The position numbers were made by a program, and so were the translations under genes. Positions 1-8,899 of a stretch of 58,105 bases of DNA are shown in pieces. The DNA lies in assembly GCA_016869735.1 (NCBI GenBank), contig VGDL01000018.1, positions 1 to 58,105 of the forward strand, written 5' to 3'. This stretch comes from Alphaproteobacteria bacterium (GTDB taxonomy: Bacteria > Pseudomonadota > Alphaproteobacteria > Acetobacterales > Acetobacteraceae). Each line of letters starts with the position of its first letter. Position 1 is the first letter of the stretch. The notes beneath the pieces are model-generated. The model was not told the origin of the DNA, ran no database searches, and was given only the letters and a program-made list of their open reading frames with translations.

Positions 1-872
1 CGGCAGCGGTAGCGGCGCGGCTGCTACGCCTATCGGCGGAAGAAACCGCGCACGCACTTGGCATCGCCGCCAGCCAATCCGGCAGCATTGTCGAAAACCT
101 GACAACGGCTGCGAAGAATATCGGCGTGGGCAATGCCGCGCGCAATGGCATTCTGGCCGCGCGTTTTGCCGCGCGTGGCTATCGTGCTGCGCCGCTTGCC
201 ATTGAAGGGCCTCTGGGTTGGGCGCGCGCCATGGGTGATGAGGCAAAGTTGCCTGAGATCATCGAAGGGCTCGGCCAGCACTGGGAAATCGGGCGCAACA
301 CCTACAAACCTTATGCAGCGGGGATTGTCTTTCATGCGGTGATTGATGCCTGCCTGGCGCTGCGCGAACAGCTTGGCGATGCGGTCAAACAAATCAAAAG
401 CGTGACGGTTGCCGGCGATGCGCTGTTGCTGGCGCGCGGGGATCGCGTGGTACGCAATGAACGCGACACGCGCGTCAGCATTCGTCACTGTGCCGCGATT
501 GCCCTGCTGCTGGGTCACGCCGATGTGGCGGATTTTGAAATGCCTGCGGTGCAGGACCCCGCCCTTGCGGCGCTGCGCGCCAAGGTGGTCGCGGAATGCG
601 ATGCCAGCCTGCCGCGCGGCGCTGCGCGTGTGACAATCACGCTCGCTGATGGCGGCACTTATCAGCATTATGTCGAACATCCGCGCGGCAGCGCGGAACG
701 CCCGTTGAATGATGCGGAACTCGCCGCCAAATACCGCGCCAATGTGGCGCTTGGTGGCACGACTGCCGATGTCGAAGCGCAAATAGCGGCACTTTGGAAA
801 CTGGATCAGGCGACCAGCATCGCGCCGTTGATGGCGCTGCTCAGTAGCCCGGCGCGCAATGCAGTAGCGTAA
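1..872 (+). CDS. MmgE/PrpD family protein (5' partial)
   Basis: The gene enters from the left edge; the first complete codon is at position 3 and 289 residues are visible before TAA at 870-872. It shows the MmgE/PrpD (2-methylcitrate dehydratase superfamily) pattern: the helical stretch with GIAAS, the K-x-G-x-x-N-A-A-x-N-G-x-x-A-A segment, the KPYAAGIVFHAVIDA segment, and the C-terminal PLNDAELAAKYRAN block that usually reads PL-x-x-x-EL-x-x-K. Family members dehydrate 2-methylcitrate or related hydroxy acids, or have unknown substrates, so no specific reaction can be assigned. The last 32 bases overlap the convergent gene on the other strand. Confidence 0.85.
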   Translation, partial: AAVAARLLRLSAEETAHALGIAASQSGSIVENLTTAAKNIGVGNAARNGILAARFAARGYRAAPLAIEGPLGWARAMGDEAKLPEIIEGLGQHWEIGRNTYKPYAAGIVFHAVIDACLALREQLGDAVKQIKSVTVAGDALLLARGDRVVRNERDTRVSIRHCAAIALLLGHADVADFEMPAVQDPALAALRAKVVAECDASLPRGAARVTITLADGGTYQHYVEHPRGSAERPLNDAELAAKYRANVALGGTTADVEAQIAALWKLDQATSIAPLMALLSSPARNAVA

Positions 873-1296
873 AACCAGCCGAGGTGACCACCAGATCAAT
901 CTTGTCGGGCGTGGTCCAGCCGATATCCTGTTCTCCGCTGCGCGGGTGCTGATCATCAAACTCCGGCGGGCCGAAGCGCGAGATCAATCTTTGGCGCAGC
1001 ACATCGCCTTGCGCCGCAACACCGCGCCCTGAAACACAGGCAAGCGCGCCGCTTTTGATATCGAAGCCGAAGGCGATATTCATGCGCAGCCCTTCAACAC
1101 TAAAGGTGCCGCGCGCGCGATATTCCACCCGCGCATCCATCATTCGCCGTTCCGCCGCCGGCAGGCTCCGCACCGCGCGGCGCGATGCGGTGACGGCCTG
1201 CGCTTCTGTCATGCCCCAGCGCGTATATTCCCAAGCGGCATGCGCTGGCGCGACTGACGCCAGCAGCAAAAGAACCAAAAGCGCCGCGCGCAGCAT
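841..1296 (-). CDS. small exported protein of unknown function
   Basis: A 151-residue protein with an N-terminal Sec signal peptide: MLRAALLVLLLLASVAPAHA, with likely cleavage after AHA. The mature part has WEYTRWGMTEAQ near its start, a pattern common in small periplasmic proteins of unknown function, and two cysteines (in ALACVSG and LLHCAPGY) that could form a disulfide. It starts 6 bp after the secA stop codon, so it is probably co-transcribed with secA. Its tail overlaps the convergent PrpD-type gene by 32 bp. I do not recognise a characterised family. Confidence 0.7.
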   Translation of the reverse strand: MLRAALLVLLLLASVAPAHAAWEYTRWGMTEAQAVTASRRAVRSLPAAERRMMDARVEYRARGTFSVEGLRMNIAFGFDIKSGALACVSGRGVAAQGDVLRQRLISRFGPPEFDDQHPRSGEQDIGWTTPDKIDLVVTSAGFTLLHCAPGY

Positions 1297-1302
1297 GCGC
1301 GC

Positions 1303-4032
1303 CTATACCCGCCCGTGACAGGCCTTGAACTTCTTGCCACTGCCGCAAGGGCAGGGCGCATTGCGCGGTGTGCGGGCCCAGGTGCTCGGGTCATTCGGGT
1401 CCACCGCTTCGGGCAAGGAACGCGCTGAAGCCGTGCCGATCGGCGCGATGACAGGCGGGCCATCCAGTTCCATCATCTCGCCCCCGGCAAGCGCCGGGTC
1501 CGGGTGGCGCATGTCAAACACACCAATCCCTTCTGGCGCGGGCGGTGGCGCGTCCGGGCGGATTTCAATGCGCAGCAGCAGGCTGGTCACGCGTTCCCGA
1601 AGGTTTTCCAGCATGGAATTGAACAGGCGGAAGGCTTCGCTTTTGTATTCATTCAGCGGATCGCGCTGCCCATAGGCGCGCAGCCCAATGCCCTGGCGCA
1701 AATGATCCAGAGACAGCAAATGTTCCTTCCAGGATTGATCGAAAATCTGCAGCAGCAGAGATTTTTCGATCTGGCGCATGAACTCCGGCCCCACATTGGC
1801 CGCACGGGACGCATAGGCCTGCGCCGCCGCCTGCATCAGGCGTTCGCGCACCGCGTCATCATCAATGCCTTCTTCGCGCGCCCAATCCGCCACCGGCAGA
1901 TCGAGGTTCAGGATATCCTTGACCTCGCGATCCAGTTTTTCCAGATCCCATTGCTCAGGATAGGCGTTTTCAGGAATGGCGCGGGCCACGATATCCGTGA
2001 TGGTCTCCTCACGCATTTCCGTGATGGTTTCAGCCACCTCATTCGCCATCATGAAGGCGCGGCGCTGGGCATAAACTTCCCGGCGCTGGTCATTCATCAC
2101 ATCGTCGTATTTCAGCAGGTTCTTGCGGATGTCGAAGTTGCGCGCCTCAACCTTCTTCTGCGCGCGTTCCAGTGCCTTATTGATCCAGGGGTGGACAATC
2201 GCCTCCCCGTCCTTCAGGCCAAGCTTTTGCAGCATCCCGCCCATGCGATCAGACCCGAAGATGCGCATCAGATCATCTTCAAGCGAAAGGAAGAAGCGCG
2301 AAGCGCCGGGGTCCCCCTGGCGGCCCGAACGGCCACGCAGCTGATTGTCGATGCGCCGGCTTTCATGGCGTTCCGTGCCAATCACGAAAAGCCCGCCCGC
2401 TTCACGCACGATGGGCCGCGCCTCATCCACTTCGACCTTGTGGCGCGCCAGCGCCGTTTGATATTCCGGGCCTTCGGATGCCTTGGCTTCCTGACGCGCC
2501 AGCATCTCAAGATTGCCGCCCAATTGAATATCCGTGCCGCGCCCCGCCATATTGGTCGCAATCGTCACAGCGCCAGCACGCCCCGCCTGCGCCACAATCT
2601 CGGCTTCCTGTTCATGGTAGCGCGCATTCAGCACCTGATGCGGGATATTTTTGTTCTTGAGTAGCGTTGAAATCAGTTCCGATTTTTCGATGCTGGTCGT
2701 ACCCACCAGGCAAGGCTGGCCGCGCCCGCGCGCTTCTTCGATCAGCTTCGCCACTGCCTCGTATTTTTCCTCGGCGCTGCGATAGACCTCATCATCCTGG
2801 TCATTGCGCGCGACAGGCACGTTGGTCGGGATTTCCACCACATCCAGCTTGTAGATTTCGGCGAATTCATCCGCCTCTGTCGCCGCCGTCCCGGTCATGC
2901 CGGCAAGCTTCGGGTAAAGCCGGAAATAGTTCTGGAATGTGATGGAAGCGAGCGTTTGATTCTCTGGCTGCACCGTCACATGTTCTTTGGCTTCCAAAGC
3001 CTGATGCAGGCCATCGGAATAGCGCCTTCCTTCCATCATGCGGCCGGTGAATTCGTCAATGATCACAATCTTGTCCTGTCGGACAATATATTCGACATCG
3101 CGGGTGAAAAGTGTATGCGCCCGCAGGGCCTGGTTCACATGATGCACAAGTGACACGTTTTCCGTGTCATACATATTGCCTTCGGTCAGCAGGCCGAATT
3201 GGCGGAGCAATTCTTCCACCCTTTCGCCGCCCAATTCCGTCAGGCTCACGGTGCGCTGCTTTTCGTCCTTCTCATAGGTTTCCTTATCCTTCACCAGCTC
3301 CTTCATCACTTCATCGGTGCGGCGGTAAAGGTCGGAAGTGTCATCAGTGGGACCGCTGATGATGAGCGGCGTGCGCGCCTCATCCACCAGGATGCTGTCA
3401 ACCTCGTCCACGATGGCATAGGCGAAATCGCGCTGGACCATATCTTCCAGCCGATACTTCATATTGTCGCGCAGATAATCAAAGCCGTATTCATTATTGG
3501 TGCCATAGGTGACATCGCAGACATAGGCGGCCTGGCGCTGTTCATCCGTCAGCCCATGCACAATCACGCCAACGGTCAGGCCCAGGAAGGAATAGATGCG
3601 CCCCATCCATTCGGCATCGCGCTTCGCCAGATAGTCATTCACCGTCACCACATGCACGCCCTTGGCGGGCAGCGCATTCAGGTAAACCGGCAGGGTCGCG
3701 ACCAGCGTCTTGCCTTCGCCGGTCTTCATTTCGGCGATCTTGCCTTCATGCAGGACCATGCCGCCGATCATCTGCACATCGAAGTGGCGCAGGCCCAGCA
3801 CGCGGCGCGAAGCTTCCCGCACGGTCGCGAAGGCTTCCGGCAGCAGCGCATCCAGGGTCTCGCCCTTGGCCAGCCTTTCGCGGAACAGCGCGGTCTGGCC
3901 TGCCAGCGCTTCATCTGAAAGCGCCTGCATGCGCGGTTCCAGCGCATTGATCGCGGGCACACGGGATTGATAGCGCTTCAAGGCGCGGTCGTTGGAGGTG
4001 CCGAAAATAGCGGCTGCAAGGCGGGCAAACAT
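1303..4032 (-). CDS. secA: preprotein translocase ATPase SecA
   Basis: SecA is the cytoplasmic ATPase that drives unfolded preproteins through SecYEG. The 909-residue protein carries the Walker A segment [13 protein letters not shown], the [15 protein letters not shown] Walker B region, the preprotein-binding and helical scaffold domains, and the C-terminal zinc motif [14 protein letters not shown] that contacts SecB and ribosomes. I chose the ATG at 4032 ([11 protein letters not shown]) because SecA proteins begin this way; an upstream in-frame start at 4092 would add 20 basic residues that do not look like SecA. It is divergent from the parvulin gene and probably leads an operon with the small exported protein. 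Confidence 0.97.
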   Translation of the reverse strand: MFARLAAAIFGTSNDRALKRYQSRVPAINALEPRMQALSDEALAGQTALFRERLAKGETLDALLPEAFATVREASRRVLGLRHFDVQMIGGMVLHEGKIAEMKTGEGKTLVATLPVYLNALPAKGVHVVTVNDYLAKRDAEWMGRIYSFLGLTVGVIVHGLTDEQRQAAYVCDVTYGTNNEYGFDYLRDNMKYRLEDMVQRDFAYAIVDEVDSILVDEARTPLIISGPTDDTSDLYRRTDEVMKELVKDKETYEKDEKQRTVSLTELGGERVEELLRQFGLLTEGNMYDTENVSLVHHVNQALRAHTLFTRDVEYIVRQDKIVIIDEFTGRMMEGRRYSDGLHQALEAKEHVTVQPENQTLASITFQNYFRLYPKLAGMTGTAATEADEFAEIYKLDVVEIPTNVPVARNDQDDEVYRSAEEKYEAVAKLIEEARGRGQPCLVGTTSIEKSELISTLLKNKNIPHQVLNARYHEQEAEIVAQAGRAGAVTIATNMAGRGTDIQLGGNLEMLARQEAKASEGPEYQTALARHKVEVDEARPIVREAGGLFVIGTERHESRRIDNQLRGRSGRQGDPGASRFFLSLEDDLMRIFGSDRMGGMLQKLGLKDGEAIVHPWINKALERAQKKVEARNFDIRKNLLKYDDVMNDQRREVYAQRRAFMMANEVAETITEMREETITDIVARAIPENAYPEQWDLEKLDREVKDILNLDLPVADWAREEGIDDDAVRERLMQAAAQAYASRAANVGPEFMRQIEKSLLLQIFDQSWKEHLLSLDHLRQGIGLRAYGQRDPLNEYKSEAFRLFNSMLENLRERVTSLLLRIEIRPDAPPPAPEGIGVFDMRHPDPALAGGEMMELDGPPVIAPIGTASARSLPEAVDPNDPSTWARTPRNAPCPCGSGKKFKACHGRV

Positions 4033-4209
4033 CTGGGGCGTCAGTCTCCGGCGGGCGGGCGCCCGGTCGCGGCGCCGCAGCGCCTGAAGCATGTTTCGGA
4101 TTGGCCGCAGAAATAGGCTTCCCCGGGGGGCGGGTCAACGCTTGCGCCTTGTGGGGAAGGGGCGCTTCGGCCATGTTCCGGGCCAATCACCTATTTGGGA
4201 TCATCCCTT

Positions 4210-5145
4210 ATGCGCCATCCGCGCGGCCCTGCCGCCTCTGCCCCCCTTCGCGCCACCCTGGCGCTGCTGCTGGGGGTGGCTTTTGCCCAGCCAGGCGAGG
4301 CGCAGCCCGCCCAGGCCACCCCGCCCGGCGACCCCGTGGTGGCCAAGGTAGATGGGGAGGAGATTCGCTTTTCAGACCTTGCCAATGCTGCCCAGGAATT
4401 GCCCGAGGAATTGCGCGGCGCGCCGGCGCAAATGCTCTATCCTTTGCTGCTCGATCAAATGATTGCGGGACGCGCCGTGGCGGCCGCTGCCCGCCGGGCA
4501 GGGCTTGATAAGGATGATGCGGTGCGTGCGCGCATCCGCCGCGCCGAAGAACAGGAATTGCAGCAGGCCTATCTTTCGCGGGAATTGGCCGGGCGCGTGA
4601 CAGAAGAACGCATCCGCGCTGCTTATAATGCCGAAATCCGCGCCCGCCCTGCGGAAGAAGAAGTACGCGCCCGCCATATTTTGGTCCCGACCGAAACAGA
4701 AGCCCGCGAAGCCTTGGCCGAAATCCGCGCCGGGGCTGATTTCAACGCCGTGGCGCAGCGCCGCTCAGCCGGGCCAGGGGCGCGGGAAGGCGGTGATCTT
4801 GGCTTCTTCAAGCGCGGCGATATGGTGCCGGAATTCGCCGAAGCCGCCTTCGCGCTCCCGGCAGGACAAATGAGCGCGGCGCCGGTGCGTAGCCCCTTTG
4901 GCTGGCACATTATCCGCGTGGATGAACGCCGTGCCTCAGCGCCGCCAAGCTTTGAAGAAGCGCGGGAAGTGCTGCGCCAGCGCCTGTTCGAAGGCGAAAT
5001 CAACGCCGTGGTGCAACAGGCCCGCGGCGCCGCGAAGATTGAACGCTTCAACCTGGATGGTTCCACCCCCCGCGCGCTTGATGCGGCGGAACCGCCCGCC
5101 CCAGCCGCCCCAGCGGGCCGCCCCGCCGCCCCTACCCGTCGTTAG
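4210..5145 (+). CDS. exported parvulin-type peptidylprolyl isomerase (SurA/PpiC-like)
   Basis: A 311-residue periplasmic prolyl isomerase/chaperone. A signal peptide occupies about residues 1-31. A SurA-N-like helical chaperone region (about 40-130) precedes a single parvulin domain (about 151-243) with VRARHILVPT, the GGDLGFFKRGDMVPEFAEAAF block and FGWHIIRVDE. The C-terminal tail is rich in Ala and Pro. I chose ATG 4210; a TTG five codons upstream is less likely. Its position divergent from secA and upstream of argJ suits a role in folding exported proteins. Its stop codon TAG (5143-5145) lies inside the left copy of the repeat described separately. Confidence 0.88.
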   Translation: MRHPRGPAASAPLRATLALLLGVAFAQPGEAQPAQATPPGDPVVAKVDGEEIRFSDLANAAQELPEELRGAPAQMLYPLLLDQMIAGRAVAAAARRAGLDKDDAVRARIRRAEEQELQQAYLSRELAGRVTEERIRAAYNAEIRARPAEEEVRARHILVPTETEAREALAEIRAGADFNAVAQRRSAGPGAREGGDLGFFKRGDMVPEFAEAAFALPAGQMSAAPVRSPFGWHIIRVDERRASAPPSFEEAREVLRQRLFEGEINAVVQQARGAAKIERFNLDGSTPRALDAAEPPAPAAPAGRPAAPTRR

Positions 5146-5244
5146 TGCATGTCCGCTTCACATCCGTTCAGCGAACACGCACTAACCAATTGTTTGATCG
5201 CATTTTCCGAGTCGCCAAGTGATTCCACTTAGCTTGAAAATGCT
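5142..5244 (+). repeat. 103-bp palindromic repeat, left copy
   Basis: The element begins TTAGTGCA and ends GAAAATGCT. It contains two nested palindromic modules: TTAGTGC with GCACTAA (about 5142-5185), and GCATTTTC with GAAAATGC (5200-5207 and 5236-5243) around an inner CCAAGTG-ATTC-CACTT hairpin. The reverse complement of 6515-6617 aligns along the full 103 bases without gaps, with about 84 identities by hand count; the last 54 bases differ at only three places. The element starts in the stop codon of the parvulin gene and ends 20 bp before argJ. It resembles REP/BIME-type or non-autonomous palindromic repeats; I cannot name a family. Confidence 0.85.
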
Positions 5245-5264
5245 CAGATTTCGGAGGAATTCCC

Positions 5265-6503
5265 ATGGCCGGACATGATATCCCCACCTCACCACTCGCC
5301 CTTCCGCTGCCGGAAATGCCGGCGGTGCCGGGGGTGCGCGTTGCCTCGGGCCGCGCCGCGATTCGCTACAAGGATCGCGATGATGTGACCGTGATGGCCT
5401 TCCCCACTGGGACCACGGTGGCGGGAGTTTTCACCCGCAATCGCTGCCCCGGCGCGCCGGTGGATTGGTGCCGCAGCGCCCTACCTGGTGGCAAGGCGCG
5501 CGGCCTGGTGGTGACAGCCGGCAATTCCAATGTCTTCACGGGCCGCGCCGGGCGCCAAACCTGTGAGGAAACCGCCAAGGCCGCCGCCGCGATCCTCGGC
5601 TGCAAGCCCAAGGAAGTGTTTCTGGCTTCCACCGGCGTGATTGGCGAAAAACTGCCAACCGAAAAACTGATCGCCGCCCTGCCGCGTATTTTTGAGGCGG
5701 CGGCAGAACGTGATTGGCAGGGCGCGGCGAAAGCCATCATGACCACCGATACCTTCCCGAAAGGCGCCATCCGCAAGGCGCGTATCGGTGAAACCGAAGT
5801 CACCGTCGCGGGCATCGCAAAAGGCAGCGGCATGATCGCGCCTGATATGGCGACGATGCTGTCCTTCCTGGCGACCGACGCAAAAATCCCCGCCGGCGCG
5901 CTGCAAGCGCTGCTGAAGAAAGGCGTTGACCGTTCCTTCAATTGCGTGACGGTGGATTCCGATACCTCCACTTCCGACACCGTGATGGTGTTTGCCACCG
6001 GCACCGCCAAGCATCCGCGCGTGCCGGCGGAAGGCGGCGCAGTGCTGAAGGATTTCGTCCGCGCCTTGAATGAAGTGCTGATGGAATTGGCACTGATGGT
6101 GGCACGCGATGGTGAAGGCGCGCAGAAGCTGATCCAGATCAACGTAACCGGTGCGACCACGGCGCGCTCCGCGCATCGCATTGCCATGTCAATCGCCAAT
6201 TCGCCCTTGGTGAAAACCGCGATTGCGGGTGAGGACGCGAATTGGGGCCGCATTGTCATGGCGGTTGGCAAGGCAGGCGAACCCGCGGATCGTGACAAGC
6301 TTTCGGTCAATGTCGGCGGTGTCTGGATGGCACGCAATGGCGGCGTGGTGGATGGTTATGATGAAGCGCCCGTCGTCCAGCACATGAAGGGCCGCGCAGT
6401 GGAAATCACCGTGGATATCGGCCTCGGCAAGGGCAAATCCACGGTTTGGACCTGCGATCTGACGCATGGCTATATTGACATCAATGGCAGTTATCGGAGC
6501 TGA
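5265..6503 (+). CDS. argJ: bifunctional glutamate N-acetyltransferase / N-acetylglutamate synthase ArgJ
   Basis: ArgJ transfers acetyl from N-acetylornithine to glutamate and in bifunctional forms also acetylates glutamate from acetyl-CoA, so it both starts and recycles arginine biosynthesis. At 412 residues it is full length. It shows TGVIGEKLP, the TTDTFPK segment, and the autoproteolysis site in APDMATMLSF, where cleavage is expected before Thr197 to give alpha and beta chains. The C-terminus YIDINGSYRS is typical. A GGAGG ribosome site lies about 8 bases before ATG 5265. The gene is bracketed by inverted copies of a 103-bp repeat. Whether it is bifunctional cannot be read from sequence alone. 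Confidence 0.96.
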   Translation: MAGHDIPTSPLALPLPEMPAVPGVRVASGRAAIRYKDRDDVTVMAFPTGTTVAGVFTRNRCPGAPVDWCRSALPGGKARGLVVTAGNSNVFTGRAGRQTCEETAKAAAAILGCKPKEVFLASTGVIGEKLPTEKLIAALPRIFEAAAERDWQGAAKAIMTTDTFPKGAIRKARIGETEVTVAGIAKGSGMIAPDMATMLSFLATDAKIPAGALQALLKKGVDRSFNCVTVDSDTSTSDTVMVFATGTAKHPRVPAEGGAVLKDFVRALNEVLMELALMVARDGEGAQKLIQINVTGATTARSAHRIAMSIANSPLVKTAIAGEDANWGRIVMAVGKAGEPADRDKLSVNVGGVWMARNGGVVDGYDEAPVVQHMKGRAVEITVDIGLGKGKSTVWTCDLTHGYIDINGSYRS

Positions 6504-6514
6504 TGTGTCACCGG

Positions 6515-6617
6515 AGCATTTTCAAGCCAAGTGGAATCACTTGGCGCCTCGGAAAATGCGACCAAACAGAGATTTAGCGCATGTCCGGTGAGCAAACGCG
6601 AAGCGGGCTTGCACTAA
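6515..6617 (-). repeat. 103-bp palindromic repeat, right copy (inverted relative to the left copy)
   Basis: Read on the minus strand this matches 5142-5244 base for base in length, with about 84 of 103 positions identical. Its palindromes are better preserved than in the left copy: CCAAGTG-ATTC-CACTTGG and the outer GCATTTTC/GAAAATGC are perfect. On the plus strand it starts 11 bases after the argJ stop and extends through 6617, so it includes the ATG at 6581 and the first 12 codons of the downstream GNAT-NUDIX gene. The two copies make a 1.48-kb unit: inverted repeat, argJ, inverted repeat. Confidence 0.85.
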
Positions 6618-7585
6618 AGACGGAACGCTTGCGGCTTCGCCCCTTGCAGGTTGACGATGCCGCGGCCCTGCATCGGCTGGTGAATGATTGGGAAGTGGCG
6701 AAAACCCTCGCCCGCGTGCCCTTCCCCTATCCGCGCGATCTGGCGGATGAATGGATCGCTTCCACGCACGCGCAAATTGCCGCCGGCACTGCCTGGCATT
6801 TGGCGATAACGCGTGATGAAGATGGCGCGGAAGCGCTACTTGGCTGTGTTGGCCTGACGCTTGATGCGAAGAACCCACGCGAAGCAGAGCTTGGCTATTG
6901 GATTGGCCGCCGCCATTGGGGCCAGGGGCTTGGGCCGGAAGCGGCGGGGAGACTCGCGCATTGGGCGCTCGCCAATCTGGATATTGATCGGCTGGTGGCC
7001 TCAGCGCTCGTGGATAATGAACGCTCGGCAGCGGTATTGCGGCGCATCGGCTTCAAGGAAACCGGCGCGGGCAGCCAGGAATTTATCTCGCGCGGTGGGC
7101 TCATGCCCGTCAGGCTGTTCAGCGCCACGCGCATGGATGTAGCGGTGGAGGCCCCGGCGCCGGTCGAAGCCGCGCCCGCCACTGGCAAGCCGACACTATT
7201 GGTGGCAGCGGTCGCGCTGATCGATTCGGAAAACCGCGTGTTGCTGGCGCGCCGACCGGAAGGCAAGCCACTCGCCGGCTTGTGGGAATTTCCGGGCGGC
7301 AAGGTGGCGCCGGGCGAAACGCCAGAAGAAGCGCTGATCCGCGAATTGCGTGAGGAATTGGGCATAGATGTCAGCGCCGCCTGTCTTGGCCCCTTCACCT
7401 TTGCGTCCCACACCTACGAAAAATTTCATCTGCTGATGCCGCTTTATTTGTGTCGGCGCTGGCAGGGGCAAGTGACCGCCATGGAAGGGCAAGCACTCGC
7501 CTGGGTGCGCCCGGCCCGGCTTGGCGATTACGCCATGCCGCCCGCCGATATCCCCCTGGTTGCCATGCTGCGCGATTTCCTTTGA
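6581..7585 (+). CDS. GNAT acetyltransferase-NUDIX (MutT-type) fusion protein
   Basis: A 334-residue two-domain protein. Residues about 13-180 form a RimJ/RimL-type GNAT domain (TERLRLRPL start, GYWIGRRHWGQGLGPEA acetyl-CoA loop, NERSAAVLRRIGF). An Ala/Pro linker (about 188-203) leads to a MutT-like NUDIX domain with the complete box GX5EX7REUXEEXGU at residues 240-262, expected to hydrolyse 8-oxo-dGTP or another nucleotide. ATG 6581 is the only ATG start: an in-frame TAG sits at 6575-6577, and the next candidate, TTG 6629, would cut into the first GNAT strand. The start codon and first 12 codons lie in the palindromic repeat, with no clear ribosome site. A secA-argJ-mutT neighbourhood is common in alphaproteobacteria. 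Confidence 0.88.
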   Translation: MSGEQTRSGLALKTERLRLRPLQVDDAAALHRLVNDWEVAKTLARVPFPYPRDLADEWIASTHAQIAAGTAWHLAITRDEDGAEALLGCVGLTLDAKNPREAELGYWIGRRHWGQGLGPEAAGRLAHWALANLDIDRLVASALVDNERSAAVLRRIGFKETGAGSQEFISRGGLMPVRLFSATRMDVAVEAPAPVEAAPATGKPTLLVAAVALIDSENRVLLARRPEGKPLAGLWEFPGGKVAPGETPEEALIRELREELGIDVSAACLGPFTFASHTYEKFHLLMPLYLCRRWQGQVTAMEGQALAWVRPARLGDYAMPPADIPLVAMLRDFL

Positions 7586-7612
7586 GATTATGCCCCAAGA
7601 CAGGAGAAACCC

Positions 7613-8380
7613 ATGCCGAACCCGACCGCCTGCCTGCTGATCATCGGCAATGAGGTACTTTCCGGCCGCACGCGGGATGCCAATCTGCAATTCCTGGCGA
7701 CACGCCTTGGCGAGATTGGCATTCCCATGAAGGAAGTGCGCGTGATCCCCGATGTGCCGGAAGTGATCATCAACACGGTCAATGAAGTGCGCGCAAAATT
7801 CGATCATGTCTTTACCACGGGCGGCATTGGCCCAACCCATGATGACATCACCAGTGAATGCGTCGCGCGCGCCTTTGGCGTGCCTTGGGAACCGCAGCCG
7901 GAAGCCTGGCATGCTTTGGAATCCTACTACGCGAAGCAGACCCCGCCCGGAGATTTCAACGCGGCGCGGCAACGCATGGCCACCATGCCGCGTGGCGCGA
8001 TTTTGATCGAGAATTCAGTTTCCATCGCGCCGGGTTACACTATCGGCAATGTGCATGTGATGGCGGGCGTGCCACGCATCATGCAATCCATGTTCGAAGC
8101 CCTTGCCCCGCGTCTGCAAGGCGGCCCGCCCATCCTGTCGCGCAGCGTACATGCGCATGGCGTGGTGGAAGGCGCGATTGCCGAAGGGCTTTCCGCCATT
8201 CAGCAGCGCTATGCCGATTTGGATCTTGGTTCCTACCCCTATTACCGCCAGGGCGGCGGGGGTGGCGTGGCGGTGGTGGCGAAGGGCACCGATCTGCCAG
8301 CGATTGAAGCCGCCGTGCAGGAAGTATTCGCGCTGATGCAAAAATGCGGCGGCACGCCGACGATGGGGGAACCTGGGTAG
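7613..8380 (+). CDS. CinA/MoaB-type molybdopterin-binding domain protein
   Basis: A 255-residue single-domain protein of the MoCF_biosynth/CinA N-terminal family. Diagnostic segments are the GNEVLSGRTRDANLQFLA start, the FTTGGIGPTHDDIT loop that binds pterin or nucleotide in this fold, and the VHVMAGVPRIMQSM segment. The CinA C-terminal deamidase domain is absent. Such short alphaproteobacterial proteins are usually labelled competence/damage-inducible protein A; the role is not established, and CinA relatives act as ADP-ribose or FAD pyrophosphatases. It follows the GNAT-NUDIX gene after 27 bp with a good AGGAG site, so both may be one operon. Confidence 0.88.
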   Translation: MPNPTACLLIIGNEVLSGRTRDANLQFLATRLGEIGIPMKEVRVIPDVPEVIINTVNEVRAKFDHVFTTGGIGPTHDDITSECVARAFGVPWEPQPEAWHALESYYAKQTPPGDFNAARQRMATMPRGAILIENSVSIAPGYTIGNVHVMAGVPRIMQSMFEALAPRLQGGPPILSRSVHAHGVVEGAIAEGLSAIQQRYADLDLGSYPYYRQGGGGGVAVVAKGTDLPAIEAAVQEVFALMQKCGGTPTMGEPG

Positions 8381-8409
8381 TCAACTCAGGCGCCGCTGAT
8401 GGGGCGCTT

Positions 8410-8829
8410 TCACACCGCCCGGCGTTCCGGCGGCAGGCGCGACAGGCGGCGAAACACGGAATAGGCCGCCGCCGCACTCGCTTCCTGCATCGCGCCTTCG
8501 CGCACTTCCGCCTGGTTCCACATCCAGCTTTGCGGCGGGTCGTCGCGCATGGTCCAATCCGGGAAGATGCGCTCCGGCGTATCGCCCACATGCAGCAGCG
8601 CCACATCCACATGGCGGTCATCGGCCAGGATGCGACCAAAGGTTTCGGTCACCGCTGCGCGCGGGCCTTCCAGCATTTGCATGAACATATCGGCGCGGCA
8701 GATCAGCGCGCCGGTGATGCCATTTTCGGCATTCAGGCTGCGCGCTGCGGTCAGAATATCATCCAACATCGGGCCATTGAAGCCGAAGGGGCGAGAGGTA
8801 TAGATAAGCTGGCAAAGCCGCATCGGCAT
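8410..8829 (-). CDS. short BLUF-domain blue-light sensor
   Basis: A 139-residue protein made almost entirely of a BLUF (FAD-binding blue-light sensor) domain. The residues that define the photocycle are present at the spacing of AppA: Tyr10, Asn33, Gln51, Trp92 and Met94, corresponding to AppA Tyr21, Asn45, Gln63, Trp104 and Met106. About 45 residues follow as a helical cap, and no fused output domain is present, so signalling must go through a partner. I chose ATG 8829, preceded by GGGGAG, over upstream in-frame starts that would run into the divergent FkbM gene. ATG 8823 is possible. Confidence 0.9.
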   Translation of the reverse strand: MPMRLCQLIYTSRPFGFNGPMLDDILTAARSLNAENGITGALICRADMFMQMLEGPRAAVTETFGRILADDRHVDVALLHVGDTPERIFPDWTMRDDPPQSWMWNQAEVREGAMQEASAAAAYSVFRRLSRLPPERRAV

Positions 8830-8899
8830 GGTTTTTCGCTCCCCGGATATTGTTTCGGCGAGCATAGGCTGAGCCAAGGGCAAAGGGGAAGCGTTCATC

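Noticed and set aside
1504-2664. A 386-codon plus-strand frame inside secA
   Set aside because: It is antisense to the conserved secA core and its translation has His/Arg/Gln-rich shadow composition with no recognisable domain.
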